Part shown: piece after piece, positions 31,301 to 39,667 of the stretch
Position numbering within the stretch: the stretch's first letter is position 1
Layout: every line of letters begins with the position of its first letter
NCBI GenBank assembly: GCA_020849325.1
Contig: JADLGL010000073.1
Span: forward strand, 1 to 42,560
Source: Bauldia sp.
GTDB taxonomy: Bacteria; Pseudomonadota; Alphaproteobacteria; Rhizobiales; Kaistiaceae
Direction: 5' to 3'
Length of the DNA: 42,560 bases
Position numbers and translations under genes: made by a program
Notes under the pieces: model-generated
The model's input: only the letters and a program-made list of their open reading frames with translations
Databases searched by the model: none
What the model was told of the DNA's origin: nothing

Positions 31301-32317
31301 ATGACGTTTCGGAAACTGACGAGGCGCGAGAGCCTCGCGCTGATGGCCGCGGCAAGCGGCGCCGCGGCGCTGGGCGGCGTCGCCCCGGCGCGGGCCGCCG
31401 GCAGCGGCTATCTCTTCATCAGCCACGAGAACAGCGACAACCTCCTCGTCCTCGACCCGAGCCGGGACTTCGCCCGGGTCGCGGACATAGCGACGTCGCG
31501 CCGGCCGCGCGACATCCACTTCAACAACGACCATTCGCTCCTCTATGCCGCGTGCGGGGACGACGACGTGATCGACGTGATCGACGTTGCCACCTACACG
31601 GTGGTCGACCACATCCCGACCGGCAGGAGCCCCGAGGCGTTCGTCCTCAACCACGAGAACACGACGATCTACGTCTCGAACGAGGAGAACTCGACGCTTC
31701 AGGTGATCGACCTTGCGACGAAGCTCATCCTCCACGAGGTGCCGGTCGGCGCCGAACCAGAGGGCGTGCTGCTCAGCCCCGACGGGCGGACGCTCTACGT
31801 CACCTCGGAAGTGGCGGACATGGTCCACGTCATCGATCCCGAACTCGGCGTGGTGACGCAGAACATCATCGTCGGCACCCGGCCGCGCCGTTTCTCGCTG
31901 ACGCCGGACGGCCGCGAATTGTGGGTTTCGGACGAGCTCTCGGGCACGGTGACGATCATCGACGTCGCCACCAACATGGTCCTGACCGACATCACCTTCC
32001 TGCCGCCGGGCTTCCGGCCGGTGGACGTCACCCCGGTCGGCCTCACGCTGTCCGCGGACGGGACGAAGACGTACGTGACGCTCGGGCGCGCAAACCACCT
32101 CGCCTTCGTCGACGTCGCGACCAAGGAGGTCGAGAGCTATACGCTCGTCGGCGCCCGGCCCTGGAATGTGTGCCGGAGCGCGGATGACCGCTACCTCTAC
32201 GTCACCAACGGCCTCAGCGACGAGATCTCGGTGATCGAAGTCAGCAGCCGCCGGAACGTCCTCTCGATCCCGGTGGGCCGCGTCCCCTATGCGGTGCTCG
32301 TCGATGGCAGCCTCTAG
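31301..32317 (+). CDS. YVTN beta-propeller protein (PQQ-catabolism/LutD type), Tat-exported
   Basis: 338 residues. ATG 31301 is preferred to ATG 31289 because GGGTG precedes it. The N-terminus KLTRRESLALMAAASGAAALGG is a twin-arginine signal. The body is a seven-bladed propeller with repeats such as SYLFISHENSDNLLVLDP, TIYVSNEENSTLQVIDLATK, TLYVTSEVADMVHVIDPE and YLYVTNGLSDEISVIEV. It fits the beta-propeller that accompanies PQQ-dependent alcohol dehydrogenase ABC systems, the counterpart of LutD in Methylorubrum. It acts in the periplasm. It overlaps the next gene by 14 bases. Confidence 0.82.
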   Translation: MTFRKLTRRESLALMAAASGAAALGGVAPARAAGSGYLFISHENSDNLLVLDPSRDFARVADIATSRRPRDIHFNNDHSLLYAACGDDDVIDVIDVATYTVVDHIPTGRSPEAFVLNHENTTIYVSNEENSTLQVIDLATKLILHEVPVGAEPEGVLLSPDGRTLYVTSEVADMVHVIDPELGVVTQNIIVGTRPRRFSLTPDGRELWVSDELSGTVTIIDVATNMVLTDITFLPPGFRPVDVTPVGLTLSADGTKTYVTLGRANHLAFVDVATKEVESYTLVGARPWNVCRSADDRYLYVTNGLSDEISVIEVSSRRNVLSIPVGRVPYAVLVDGSL

Positions 32318-33527
32318 CGCAATCGCAAGGGCGGCGGCCGCCGTCCTCGCGCTCGTCTGCACGCTTGCGCCGGCCGGCGCGCAGGCTCCGGCCGCCGGCG
32401 CCGCGCCGGCGACGCCGCCCGTCGAGTTCCGCATCGGCTATGTCGAGCTCGCCGACGATCCGCGCTACGACGAGGACTACGCCTACAACCTCATCCCGGT
32501 CCGTCCGATCGGCCGCCCCTATCCCGGCGCCGAAATGGGGATCGGCGACGCGCTCCAGATCGGCCAGACGATCAACACGAATTTCAGCCTCGTGCGGTCG
32601 ACCGGCACGAGCCTCGATGAGGTGGTCGCGGCGGTGACGGGCTTCGTCGCCGAGGGCATCCATTTCGTGCTGGCGGATCTGCCGGCGGCGGACCTCCTCG
32701 CGCTGTCCGACCGCGTCACCGGCATGCCGGTGACGATCCTCAACATCTCGGCGCCGGAAGACTATCTCCGTGGCGAATCGTGCCGGTTCAACGTCGTCCA
32801 CGTCATTCCGAGCTCGCGGATGCTGATCGACGCGACGATGCAGTTCCTCGTGTTCCACCGCTGGCGGAACGTCCTCGTGCTGCAGGGGCCGCTGCCGGCG
32901 GACCAATTGACGGTCGATTCCGTCCGGCAGTCGGCGGCGTTCTTCGGCGCCCGCATCGTCGATGTCCGGCCGTATGTCCTCTCGGCCAACCCCCGCGACC
33001 GCGACCAGAACAACGTCGCGCTCCTGACGGGCGGCGCCAACTACGACGTGGTGTATGTCGCCGATGCCGACGGGGATTATGCCCGCTACGTCGCCTATGA
33101 GACGAACGACCCGCGGCCGGTGGTCGGCGCCGCCGGCCTCACGGCGCTCGCCTGGCACTGGTCGTGGGAGCGGCAGGGGGCGCCGCAGGTCAATGCCCGC
33201 TTCGAGGCGGTCGCCGGCCGAAGGATGGCCGACGTCGACTTCGCCGCCTGGGCCGCCGTGCGCGGACTGACGCAGTCGGTGCTGCGGTCGCGGTCGACCG
33301 AGTACCAGCCGGTGCTCGACTACCTCCTGGGCGAGCGGCTCAACCTCGACGGCTCGAAGGGGTACCCGATGAGCGTCCGCCCGTGGGACCACCAGCTAAG
33401 GCAACCCATCCTTCTGGCTACGGCCAATGCCGTGATGCAGCTTGCCCCCATCGAAGGCTTCCTGCACCAGTTCAACGACCTCGACACGCTGGGGGTAGAT
33501 GAGCCACAGTCCGTCTGTCGTTTCTGA
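32304..33527 (+). CDS. Periplasmic substrate-binding protein, PQQ/lanthanide ABC type
   Basis: 407 residues from ATG 32304 (an in-frame ATG at 32289 is also possible), with signal peptide to about GAQA. The type I periplasmic fold is visible: FRIGYVELADDPRYDEDYAYN at the N-terminus, LLALSDRVTGMPVTILNISAPEDYLRGESC, FHRWRNVLVLQGPLPAD, and the family ending FNDLDTLGVDEPQSVCRF. This is the binding protein that accompanies PQQ-linked alcohol oxidation clusters (LutA-like). The substrate may be a lanthanide complex or an alcohol-related compound; the sequence does not decide. The 3' end overlaps the permease gene by 29 bases. Confidence 0.82.
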   Translation: MAASSAIARAAAAVLALVCTLAPAGAQAPAAGAAPATPPVEFRIGYVELADDPRYDEDYAYNLIPVRPIGRPYPGAEMGIGDALQIGQTINTNFSLVRSTGTSLDEVVAAVTGFVAEGIHFVLADLPAADLLALSDRVTGMPVTILNISAPEDYLRGESCRFNVVHVIPSSRMLIDATMQFLVFHRWRNVLVLQGPLPADQLTVDSVRQSAAFFGARIVDVRPYVLSANPRDRDQNNVALLTGGANYDVVYVADADGDYARYVAYETNDPRPVVGAAGLTALAWHWSWERQGAPQVNARFEAVAGRRMADVDFAAWAAVRGLTQSVLRSRSTEYQPVLDYLLGERLNLDGSKGYPMSVRPWDHQLRQPILLATANAVMQLAPIEGFLHQFNDLDTLGVDEPQSVCRF

Positions 33528-34419
33528 CACGCGGGCGGCCGGTTTGAGCAACATTGTCGAGGGTGCGGCGCCGATGGCCGCCGCGCCGCCGTGGATGGGC
33601 AAGGTCACGGTGGCCTGGCCCGCCCACGCTCTCAGGGCGATGCGGGCGATCGTCTGGCGAGAGCTGTTCAAGTTCCTCCGCCAGTACGGCCGCCTCGCCT
33701 CGGCGATCGTCCGTCCGGCACTGTGGCTAATCGTCGTAGGCGCGGGGATGTCCCACATCCTGGGCTTCTCGACGAACCCGCCCTATCCGACGCAGACGAC
33801 GTTCCAGGAGTACATCGTCCCGAGCCTCGTCGCGATGGTCATCCTGTTCAACGGGATGCAGTCGTCGCTGTCGCTCGTCTACGACCGCGAGGTCGGCACG
33901 ATGCGGCTCCTCCTCACCGCGCCGCTGCCGCGCTGGTACATCCTGTTCTGCAAGCTCGTCGCGGGGACCATCCTTTCGGTCATCCAGTCCTACGCGTTCG
34001 TCGCGCTCGCGAGCGCGGTCGGCGTCTGGGTGCCGTGGACGGGCTGGTTCCTCGCCTTGCCGGTGCTGTTCCTGGCCGGCCTGATGATGGGGTCGATCGG
34101 CCTCCTTCTCTCGGTCTACATCCGCCAGCTCGAGAACTTCGCCGGGACGATGAACTTCGTCATCTTCCCGATGTTCTTCATCTCACCGTCGCTGTTCCCC
34201 ATCTGGTTCTTCGAGGAGGCGGGCGCCGATTTCCTCTACTGGGCCGCTTCGGTGAATCCGTTCACCCATGCGATGGAGCTGATCCGCTTCACCGTCTACC
34301 GCGAGGCCAATCCGACCGCGCTCTGGGTGGTGATCGGCACGACCGTGGTGTGCTTCGTCCTTGCCGCGATCGCCTACGATCCGCAGCGCGGGCTGCTGCG
34401 CCGCCGGGCGCGGAACTAG
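33499..34419 (+). CDS. ABC-2 type permease, PQQ/lanthanide-associated
   Basis: 306 residues. ATG 33499 follows GGGGG. A cytoplasmic N-terminus of about 50 residues precedes six predicted helices; typical ABC-2 segments are RELFKFLRQYGRLASAIVRPALWLIVVGAGM, YDREVGTMRLLLTAPLPRWYILFCKL and NFVIFPMFFISPSLFPIW...NPFTHAMELIR. This is the PedC/LutF-type permease. ABC-2 permeases usually export, so pairing with a binding protein is a known oddity of this family. It is coupled to the binding-protein gene by overlap. Confidence 0.85.
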   Translation: MSHSPSVVSDTRAAGLSNIVEGAAPMAAAPPWMGKVTVAWPAHALRAMRAIVWRELFKFLRQYGRLASAIVRPALWLIVVGAGMSHILGFSTNPPYPTQTTFQEYIVPSLVAMVILFNGMQSSLSLVYDREVGTMRLLLTAPLPRWYILFCKLVAGTILSVIQSYAFVALASAVGVWVPWTGWFLALPVLFLAGLMMGSIGLLLSVYIRQLENFAGTMNFVIFPMFFISPSLFPIWFFEEAGADFLYWAASVNPFTHAMELIRFTVYREANPTALWVVIGTTVVCFVLAAIAYDPQRGLLRRRARN

Positions 34420-34447
34420 CCGGCGGCGCGTCGGACGGGGAGGGCAC

Positions 34448-34897
34448 ATGTCGAGACTCGGGCTGTCGCTGCTGCTCCTCGCCGCCGCGGCCCTTGCCGG
34501 CTGCGGCAGCGGGGACGATGGCGACACCGGCGCCGACACCGCGCCGCCGGCCGTCGCGGCCCAGCCGGTGACGCCGCCGGGAAACCCGGTCATGGAGGCG
34601 CTCGAACTCAACGACTGGTATCGCGCGATCCTCGTCGACGGCGCCGCCATCACCGATCCGCACCAGCTCGAAGCGCTCGCGCGGTCCTATTGCGAAGGCC
34701 TCACCCTGTGCCGCACCGCGATCTGGTTCGACGTGGCGAACCTCCCGCGGGCGATGCCGGTCGATGCCGACGCGCTGCAGACGCAGGCTTTCGCGTTCGG
34801 ACGCACGGCGAACGGCGCCGAGAACGTCCTGTGGAACTGCACGCTCTACCCGCAGTTCGAAGCCGAGCACGCCTGCCTGCCGCGGGTCTTTCAGTAG
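34448..34897 (+). CDS. Small lipoprotein ending the lut-like operon
   Basis: 149 residues with strong GGGAGGG upstream of ATG 34448. The lipobox LAGC is at about residue 19, followed by an acidic Asp/Gly-rich stretch and a Pro linker. The globular part has four cysteines (SYCEGLTLCRTAIWF, WNCTLYPQFEAEHACLP), probably two disulfides. It is not recognised. It lies 28 bases after the permease gene and is probably co-transcribed; likely attached to a periplasmic membrane face and part of the same uptake system. Confidence 0.65.
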   Translation: MSRLGLSLLLLAAAALAGCGSGDDGDTGADTAPPAVAAQPVTPPGNPVMEALELNDWYRAILVDGAAITDPHQLEALARSYCEGLTLCRTAIWFDVANLPRAMPVDADALQTQAFAFGRTANGAENVLWNCTLYPQFEAEHACLPRVFQ

Positions 34898-34941
34898 CGC
34901 CCCGGAGCTGGCTTCGACGACCTGACCCAATCACCCTCTGA

Positions 34942-34972
34942 GAGCGTGATCCGTTCAAGTCGGATCACGCTC
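34942..34972. terminator. Perfect 12-bp hairpin between convergent operons
   Basis: GAGCGTGATCCG (34942-34953) pairs with CGGATCACGCTC (34961-34972) around TTCAAGT. It follows the lut-like operon by 45 bases. The T-tract is missing, so it may be a repeat element that serves as a terminator. Part of this motif also occurs near 40295. Confidence 0.6.
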
Positions 34973-34977
34973 GTCGC

Positions 34978-35103
34978 CTAGTTCCTTGATGGAGCATGAT
35001 CTTTTTCGAAGAACCGGCGTCCACTTCTTCGGATCATGCTCTAGTTCCTTGATGGAGCATGATCTTTTTCGAAGAACCGGCCTCCACTTCTTCGGATCAT
35101 GCT
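34978..35103. repeat. Tandem pair of 63-bp palindromic repeats
   Basis: Units 34978-35040 and 35041-35103 are identical except for one base (CCGGCG versus CCGGCC). Each holds a 10-bp perfect stem GAGCATGATC/GATCATGCTC with an inner CGAAGAA/TTCTTCG stem, so each folds into a long hairpin. The motif resembles palindromes widespread in Hyphomicrobiales genomes. The second copy ends directly at the stop codon of the DUF4340-like gene. Confidence 0.9.
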
Positions 35104-36213
35104 CTAACGGAACGGGATCGCCGGGACGAGGCCGGGCGCCTGGCCGGCGCCGAGCGGCTGGGGCGGGGGTGTTTCCGGCGGGATGATGAGCCGCGAGAGC
35201 GGCTGGGTAAGCCCGGCGATGCGGTAGTCGGGAAGGCGGAACACCCAGTTGCCCGTGCGCTCGGTGATGCCGCGCGCGGTGTCCGCCGCCGGCGTGCCCG
35301 CGGGCGCCTCGGCGGTGTAGGCCACCCACACCGTGCCGTCGGCCTCGCCCACGACCAGCGTCAGCACGAGCCCGGGCTCGGTGGTGAAGCGGATAATGCG
35401 GGCGTCCGGTCCGAAGGTGACGCTGTCGCGCGGCCGGGCGCCGTCGAAGCTCGTCGAGGCGAGCGCCTGCGTCATGGAGCGGATCGAATCGTCGTCGGTC
35501 GTCGATCGCGGCGGGCCGGCGGCCGGATCGACATAGGTCAGCTGGTAGCGGCCGGTCGCGAAGTCGACCTTGGCGGCGTCGAACATCAGCCGGCCGCCCT
35601 CGGTGATCGAGACGCGGGCGATCTCGCCGCCGGTCACGTGGACGATCTGGTCGAACCATTCGGAGAGGAAGCCGGGCACGTTCATCTGGCCCTCGACGAG
35701 CCATGCGCCGGCCTCGTCCGCCCGCCGCACGAAGGTGCCACCGACGCGGGTGTAGCCGATGCTGGTCGAACGGTGCCCGAAGATGCCGTCGGCGAGCGTC
35801 GAGCCGTCGGCGGCGCGTGCGGTCACGCGAAGGCCGGGCGCCGGGTCGTCGCCGCCGGGTGCGCCGACGCCGATGAAGTCGTACCAGTCGGGATTGTCGG
35901 TCTTGGGGTCGACGGTGGTCATGGTCGCGAGCGCGGCGAGGACTTCGGCCACCGGCGCCGTCCGAGCGGGATAGTCGCCGAGCTCGAGCGCGACCCAGCT
36001 GTCGCCGCGCCGCTCGAGCGTGACGCTGTAGCGCGGCGTCGTCACCGCCACCTGCACCACGTCCGCGGTGCGTTCGGCGAAGTCCGGGAACATCGGGCCA
36101 CCGCCGACGGCGACCGCTCTGTCGCGGCCCTGCGCCGCGATCACCATGGCGGTCGCCACCGCAATCACGAGGACAGCGATCGAGCAGAGGAGGAGGAAGG
36201 CGCGCCGCGACAT
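35104..36213 (-). CDS. DUF4340-like membrane-anchored protein
   Basis: 369 residues. One N-terminal helix (AFLLLCSIAVLVIAVATAMVIAA) is followed by a periplasmic, beta-rich region with the DUF4340 style: ADVVQVAVTTPRYSVTLERRGDSWVALELGDYPARTAPVAEVLAALATM, then repeated strands such as WYDFIGVG and LTLVVGEADGTVWVAYTA. It lies three bases after the GldFG-like gene and is certainly co-transcribed. Such trios (ATPase, GldF/GldG, DUF4340) form an ABC system of unknown substrate in many Gram-negatives. The C-terminus is Pro-rich. Confidence 0.8.
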   Translation of the reverse strand: MSRRAFLLLCSIAVLVIAVATAMVIAAQGRDRAVAVGGGPMFPDFAERTADVVQVAVTTPRYSVTLERRGDSWVALELGDYPARTAPVAEVLAALATMTTVDPKTDNPDWYDFIGVGAPGGDDPAPGLRVTARAADGSTLADGIFGHRSTSIGYTRVGGTFVRRADEAGAWLVEGQMNVPGFLSEWFDQIVHVTGGEIARVSITEGGRLMFDAAKVDFATGRYQLTYVDPAAGPPRSTTDDDSIRSMTQALASTSFDGARPRDSVTFGPDARIIRFTTEPGLVLTLVVGEADGTVWVAYTAEAPAGTPAADTARGITERTGNWVFRLPDYRIAGLTQPLSRLIIPPETPPPQPLGAGQAPGLVPAIPFR

Positions 36214-36216
36214 CGC

Positions 36217-38832
36217 TCAGGCCTCCGCCGCTGCTGCAGCGATGCGCCGCCGCCGGAGATAGGCGCGGAGACGGAGGCGCCGCCAGGCGAGGGCGGCGAG
36301 GCCCACGAGGATCACCAGCACCGGGACGGCGAAGATGTTGACGAGCCGCAGTGTCGTGCTCACCGCATCCAGTTCGCGCCGCAGCGAGCCCTGGACCGCG
36401 CGGAGCTCCTGCCGGAGCGTCTCGATCTGGTCGAGATTGGCGTTGATCTCGGACTGCTGCGCCTGGGTCAGAACGCCGATCTCGCCGGCCGGCGTCATCG
36501 CCTGGCCGCGAACGGCGGAGAGACGCTCCTCGGTCGCGTCGAGCTCCGCCTGCAGCGCGATCTCGGTGGCGCGGTAGCGGGCCTCCGCTTCCGACTCGAT
36601 GGCGTCGAGGCGGGTGAACGGCCGGTACAGGAGACCGCGGCTCCGGAGATTGATGAGGTCGACGCCGCCGGTGAGGCTGTCGATCGCGTTGATCACGAAC
36701 GGGATGTTGTTGTGCGCGAGCTGGCCGTCCGGCGTCAGGTTGACGTCGTCCGCGAGCATGTCGGTGTCGGCGACGACGATGATGCGGATCGGCTGTTCGG
36801 ACCGCGTGACGAGCGGAAGCGGCGCGGCCGGCGGCGGCGCGTTGGCCGCCGGCGCGGGGACGGGCGGCGGACCCTCGGGGAAGGCGGTGCCGGCCGGGCC
36901 GACGATGCGGGCGGCGAGGGTCTGCCTCACGCCGGACGCTGCGAAAGCCGACAGGAGATCGAACGGATTCGTACGGCGGAGGAGCGTGATCTGGTCGATC
37001 AGCATGCTCTCCGTCGTCGTATAGACGAGCGGGGTCAGCGTGGTCTCGGCGCCCTCGATCGGCACGATCGACCCGGCCGACTGGATGCGCATCAGCGTCA
37101 GCTGGGCGGTGGCGATGTCGTCCGGGTTGATGTTGTCCTGGTCGACGATCAGCCAGGGCAGGTAGTCGACCGTCTGGATCTCGTTTCCGGCCTGGGCGCG
37201 GAGGGCGAGCGCCATGTCCGTGTCGCCGACCACCGCGTCCGGCGCCATGCGGACGCCCCACGCGGTCATCAGCCGGTCGAGGCTCGACGACGGGTATTGC
37301 GGAACGGTGGGATTGCCGGGCGACGGCGCCGAATGTTCGGCGAGCGGGTCGAGGAAGGCGACGACCGGCCCGCCGCGCATGACGTACTGGTCGATCGCGT
37401 AGATCGTATTGTCGGACAGATCGTAGGGGTGGACCAGGACGAGGACGTCGACGTCCTCGGGGATCAGCGTGGCGGTGGGCGCGATCTGCACGAGTTCGTA
37501 GTCGTCGCCCAGCATGTTGACGACCGCGCTCGGCGCGCGGCCGATGAGGGCGTTTCCGAAGATGCCGAGGCGGTCGATGATGCCGATCCTCGGCTCCGTC
37601 GGGCTGGACAGGCGCGAGATCAGCCGGGTGATGTCGTATTCGAGATAGGCCTCGCGGCCGCCGCCGAAGGCGGGGATCGTCTCGACCTGGTCGACCGAAT
37701 TGGTGCCGACGAGGCCGATATAGGCCTGCTCGCCGGCGCGGCTGAGCGGGAAGCCGACCAGATCGAACCCGACCGCCTTGTCCTCCTCGGTCGAGTACGG
37801 AACCGGGTCGATCCGCTCGAGGCGGATCATGCCGTCGCCGAGGCGCTCATAGGTGCGCAGGAGCTCGCCGACCCGATCGGCGAAGGTCCGAACCTCGGCC
37901 GAATCGTTGACGAGGGCGGACGAGAGATAGAACCGCAGCGTGATCGGCTCTTCGAGGCCGGCGATCACCGTCCGCGTCGCGGGCGAGACCGTGTAGAGCC
38001 GGTCGGCGGTGAGGTCGATCCGCGCGCCGCCGAGCCCGAGCGACGCCACGAGGTTGACGCCGAAGAAGACGACGATGGCGACGAGTGCGCCGGAGGCGGC
38101 GAAGTCGCGCCGGATCTCGACGACCTGGCGGGCGATGAAGAGGAACAGGACGATGAGGCTGAAGAAGAAGACCAGCGAGCGCGGTTCGAGCACGCCGCGC
38201 GTCATCCGGCCGAAATGCGTGTAGAGCGAGAATGAGGCGACGAGGTCGACGACCGATTGCGGTGCCCAGCCGGTGATGGCGTTGAGGATGAAGGCAAGGC
38301 CGGCGACCATCAGCGCAAGGGCGATCACGACGCCATAGACGAAGGCGACGACCTGGCTCCGCGTGAGCGCCGAGAACGCCGAGGCCGCGGCGAGGAGAGC
38401 GCCGGCCATCAGCACCGTGCCGATATAGCCGGCGAGAATGACGCCGTTGTCGGGATCCCCGAGGTAGTTGACCGTGATCCAGATCGGGAAGGTGAGGGCG
38501 ATCGCGAGCGTGACGAACGCCCATGCCGCGAGGAATTTCCCGATCACGCCCTGCCACGGCGTCACCGGCAGCGTCATCAGGAGCTCGATCGTCCCCTGGC
38601 CGCGCTCCTCGGCCCACAGACGCATGCCGACGGCGGGAATGAGGACGACGAGGAGGGCCGGAAGGTAGGTGAAGAACGCGTCGAGCGATGCCTCGCGCTG
38701 CTCCATGAAGCCGCCGAAATAGAACGTGGCGGCGGCGGACGCGGCGAGGAAGGCGACGATGAAGACATAGGCGAGCGGCGTCGAGAAATACGCCGCGAAT
38801 TCACGCCGGGCGATCGTCAGGATCACCCTCAT
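36217..38832 (-). CDS. GldF-GldG fusion: ABC-2 permease fused to auxiliary periplasmic protein
   Basis: 871 residues. Residues 1-240 are an ABC-2 permease with six helices (RREFAAYFSTPLAYVFIVAFLAAS, WAEERGQGTIELLMTLPVTPWQGVIGKFLA). Residues about 250-800 are the GldG-type domain: DLTADRLYTVSPATRTVIAGLEEPITLRFYLS, YLEYDITRLISRLSSPTEPRIGIID, VDVLVLVHPYDLSDNTIYAIDQYVMRGGPVVAFLDP, and SEQPIRIIVVADTDMLADD. A coiled coil (about 770-835) and a last helix (VPVLVILVGLAALAW) close it. Separate genes in Bacteroidetes are fused here. The partner ATPase gene, normally upstream, is missing locally. Confidence 0.87.
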   Translation of the reverse strand: MRVILTIARREFAAYFSTPLAYVFIVAFLAASAAATFYFGGFMEQREASLDAFFTYLPALLVVLIPAVGMRLWAEERGQGTIELLMTLPVTPWQGVIGKFLAAWAFVTLAIALTFPIWITVNYLGDPDNGVILAGYIGTVLMAGALLAAASAFSALTRSQVVAFVYGVVIALALMVAGLAFILNAITGWAPQSVVDLVASFSLYTHFGRMTRGVLEPRSLVFFFSLIVLFLFIARQVVEIRRDFAASGALVAIVVFFGVNLVASLGLGGARIDLTADRLYTVSPATRTVIAGLEEPITLRFYLSSALVNDSAEVRTFADRVGELLRTYERLGDGMIRLERIDPVPYSTEEDKAVGFDLVGFPLSRAGEQAYIGLVGTNSVDQVETIPAFGGGREAYLEYDITRLISRLSSPTEPRIGIIDRLGIFGNALIGRAPSAVVNMLGDDYELVQIAPTATLIPEDVDVLVLVHPYDLSDNTIYAIDQYVMRGGPVVAFLDPLAEHSAPSPGNPTVPQYPSSSLDRLMTAWGVRMAPDAVVGDTDMALALRAQAGNEIQTVDYLPWLIVDQDNINPDDIATAQLTLMRIQSAGSIVPIEGAETTLTPLVYTTTESMLIDQITLLRRTNPFDLLSAFAASGVRQTLAARIVGPAGTAFPEGPPPVPAPAANAPPPAAPLPLVTRSEQPIRIIVVADTDMLADDVNLTPDGQLAHNNIPFVINAIDSLTGGVDLINLRSRGLLYRPFTRLDAIESEAEARYRATEIALQAELDATEERLSAVRGQAMTPAGEIGVLTQAQQSEINANLDQIETLRQELRAVQGSLRRELDAVSTTLRLVNIFAVPVLVILVGLAALAWRRLRLRAYLRRRRIAAAAAEA

Positions 38833-39104
38833 CGGCAGTCACGCCCCGCCATTAGCCGGCTGTCGAACTGCCTTCGCGTGAAGCCGTGGACGACAGGGGC
38901 CAGCATGGCAGGAACCGCCGATACTCAGGACGCCGGTGTGAACGATGATCCGCATCTTCCTATCGATGTTGGGCAGCCGCTGACAAGGGAGAAACAGGGA
39001 CGTCCGGGCCATTTCGCCTCGCCGGCGCGCGTCGGCCCGATCGCGATGGGCAGCGGGCCGATATGATGATAGCGATCTGGGAAATGGTCTTCATGGAGCG
39101 CCGG

Positions 39105-39635
39105 ATGCAGTCGTCCGACCGATCGAGAGGCGCGGCCGCCGCGTGCGCCGTGGCCGCAATTGCTACGCTGCTTAGCGTTGCTCCGGCGAGCGCCGGTCAC
39201 TGGGTGCCGGGCGGCACCTACGACATCGATCGCGCCGTCGTCGTCAGCTTCCTCCGCTTCCTCGCCGAGGACGGGGAGGGCCAGATGAACATCCGCTGCG
39301 ATGCCCTCGACGGACTGACGGTGGATGTCGGCGTGGCGGGGAATGCGACGCTGCCGCCGGGCACCGCGGTCGGGGACGACGTCCCGGCGACGATCACCTT
39401 CTTCGGCGCTTCGCCGGGAACGGTCGTTGCCACCGGCGCGGTGCTCGTCCGCCAGGACGGCGCGGTCGTCGTCGCCCTCGGGCGCGATGCGGCGGCGCCG
39501 CTGGCCCCGCTCTTCCTTGCCGCGCCCGAAGGGCTCGAGATCACGATCGCCGGAACGACGCGGCCCGTGCCGATGGCGGATATCGCCGAGCGGATCGTCA
39601 CCTTCGCCGACCATTGCCAGGGCTGGCCCCGCTAG
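39105..39635 (+). CDS. Secreted hypothetical protein
   Basis: 176 residues. ATG 39105 is preferred over ATGs at 39063, 39066 and 39093 because GGAG lies seven bases upstream and it leaves a clean signal peptide (AAAACAVAAIATLLSVAPASA). The mature part begins GHWVPGGTYDIDRAVVVSFLRFLAEDGEGQMNIRCDALDG and is beta-rich with two cysteines. It is not recognised. It lies 32 bases before the nuclease-fold gene on the same strand, probably one operon. The 272-base region upstream is shared with the divergent GldFG-like gene. Confidence 0.65.
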   Translation: MQSSDRSRGAAAACAVAAIATLLSVAPASAGHWVPGGTYDIDRAVVVSFLRFLAEDGEGQMNIRCDALDGLTVDVGVAGNATLPPGTAVGDDVPATITFFGASPGTVVATGAVLVRQDGAVVVALGRDAAAPLAPLFLAAPEGLEITIAGTTRPVPMADIAERIVTFADHCQGWPR

Positions 39636-39667
39636 GGGGCGACGCCCATCAGCAGCCGGAGACCGCC

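Noticed and set aside
34955-37261. 768-codon minus-strand frame overlapping the GldFG gene in another frame
   Set aside because: Arg/Pro/Gly-rich shadow of the real gene; it also runs through the tandem palindromic repeats.
35059-38235. Very long open frame (over 1000 codons) on the plus strand opposite the GldFG/DUF4340 genes
   Set aside because: Composition is dominated by R, G, E, D and A as expected for an antisense frame in GC-rich DNA; the minus-strand proteins have clear domains and helices.
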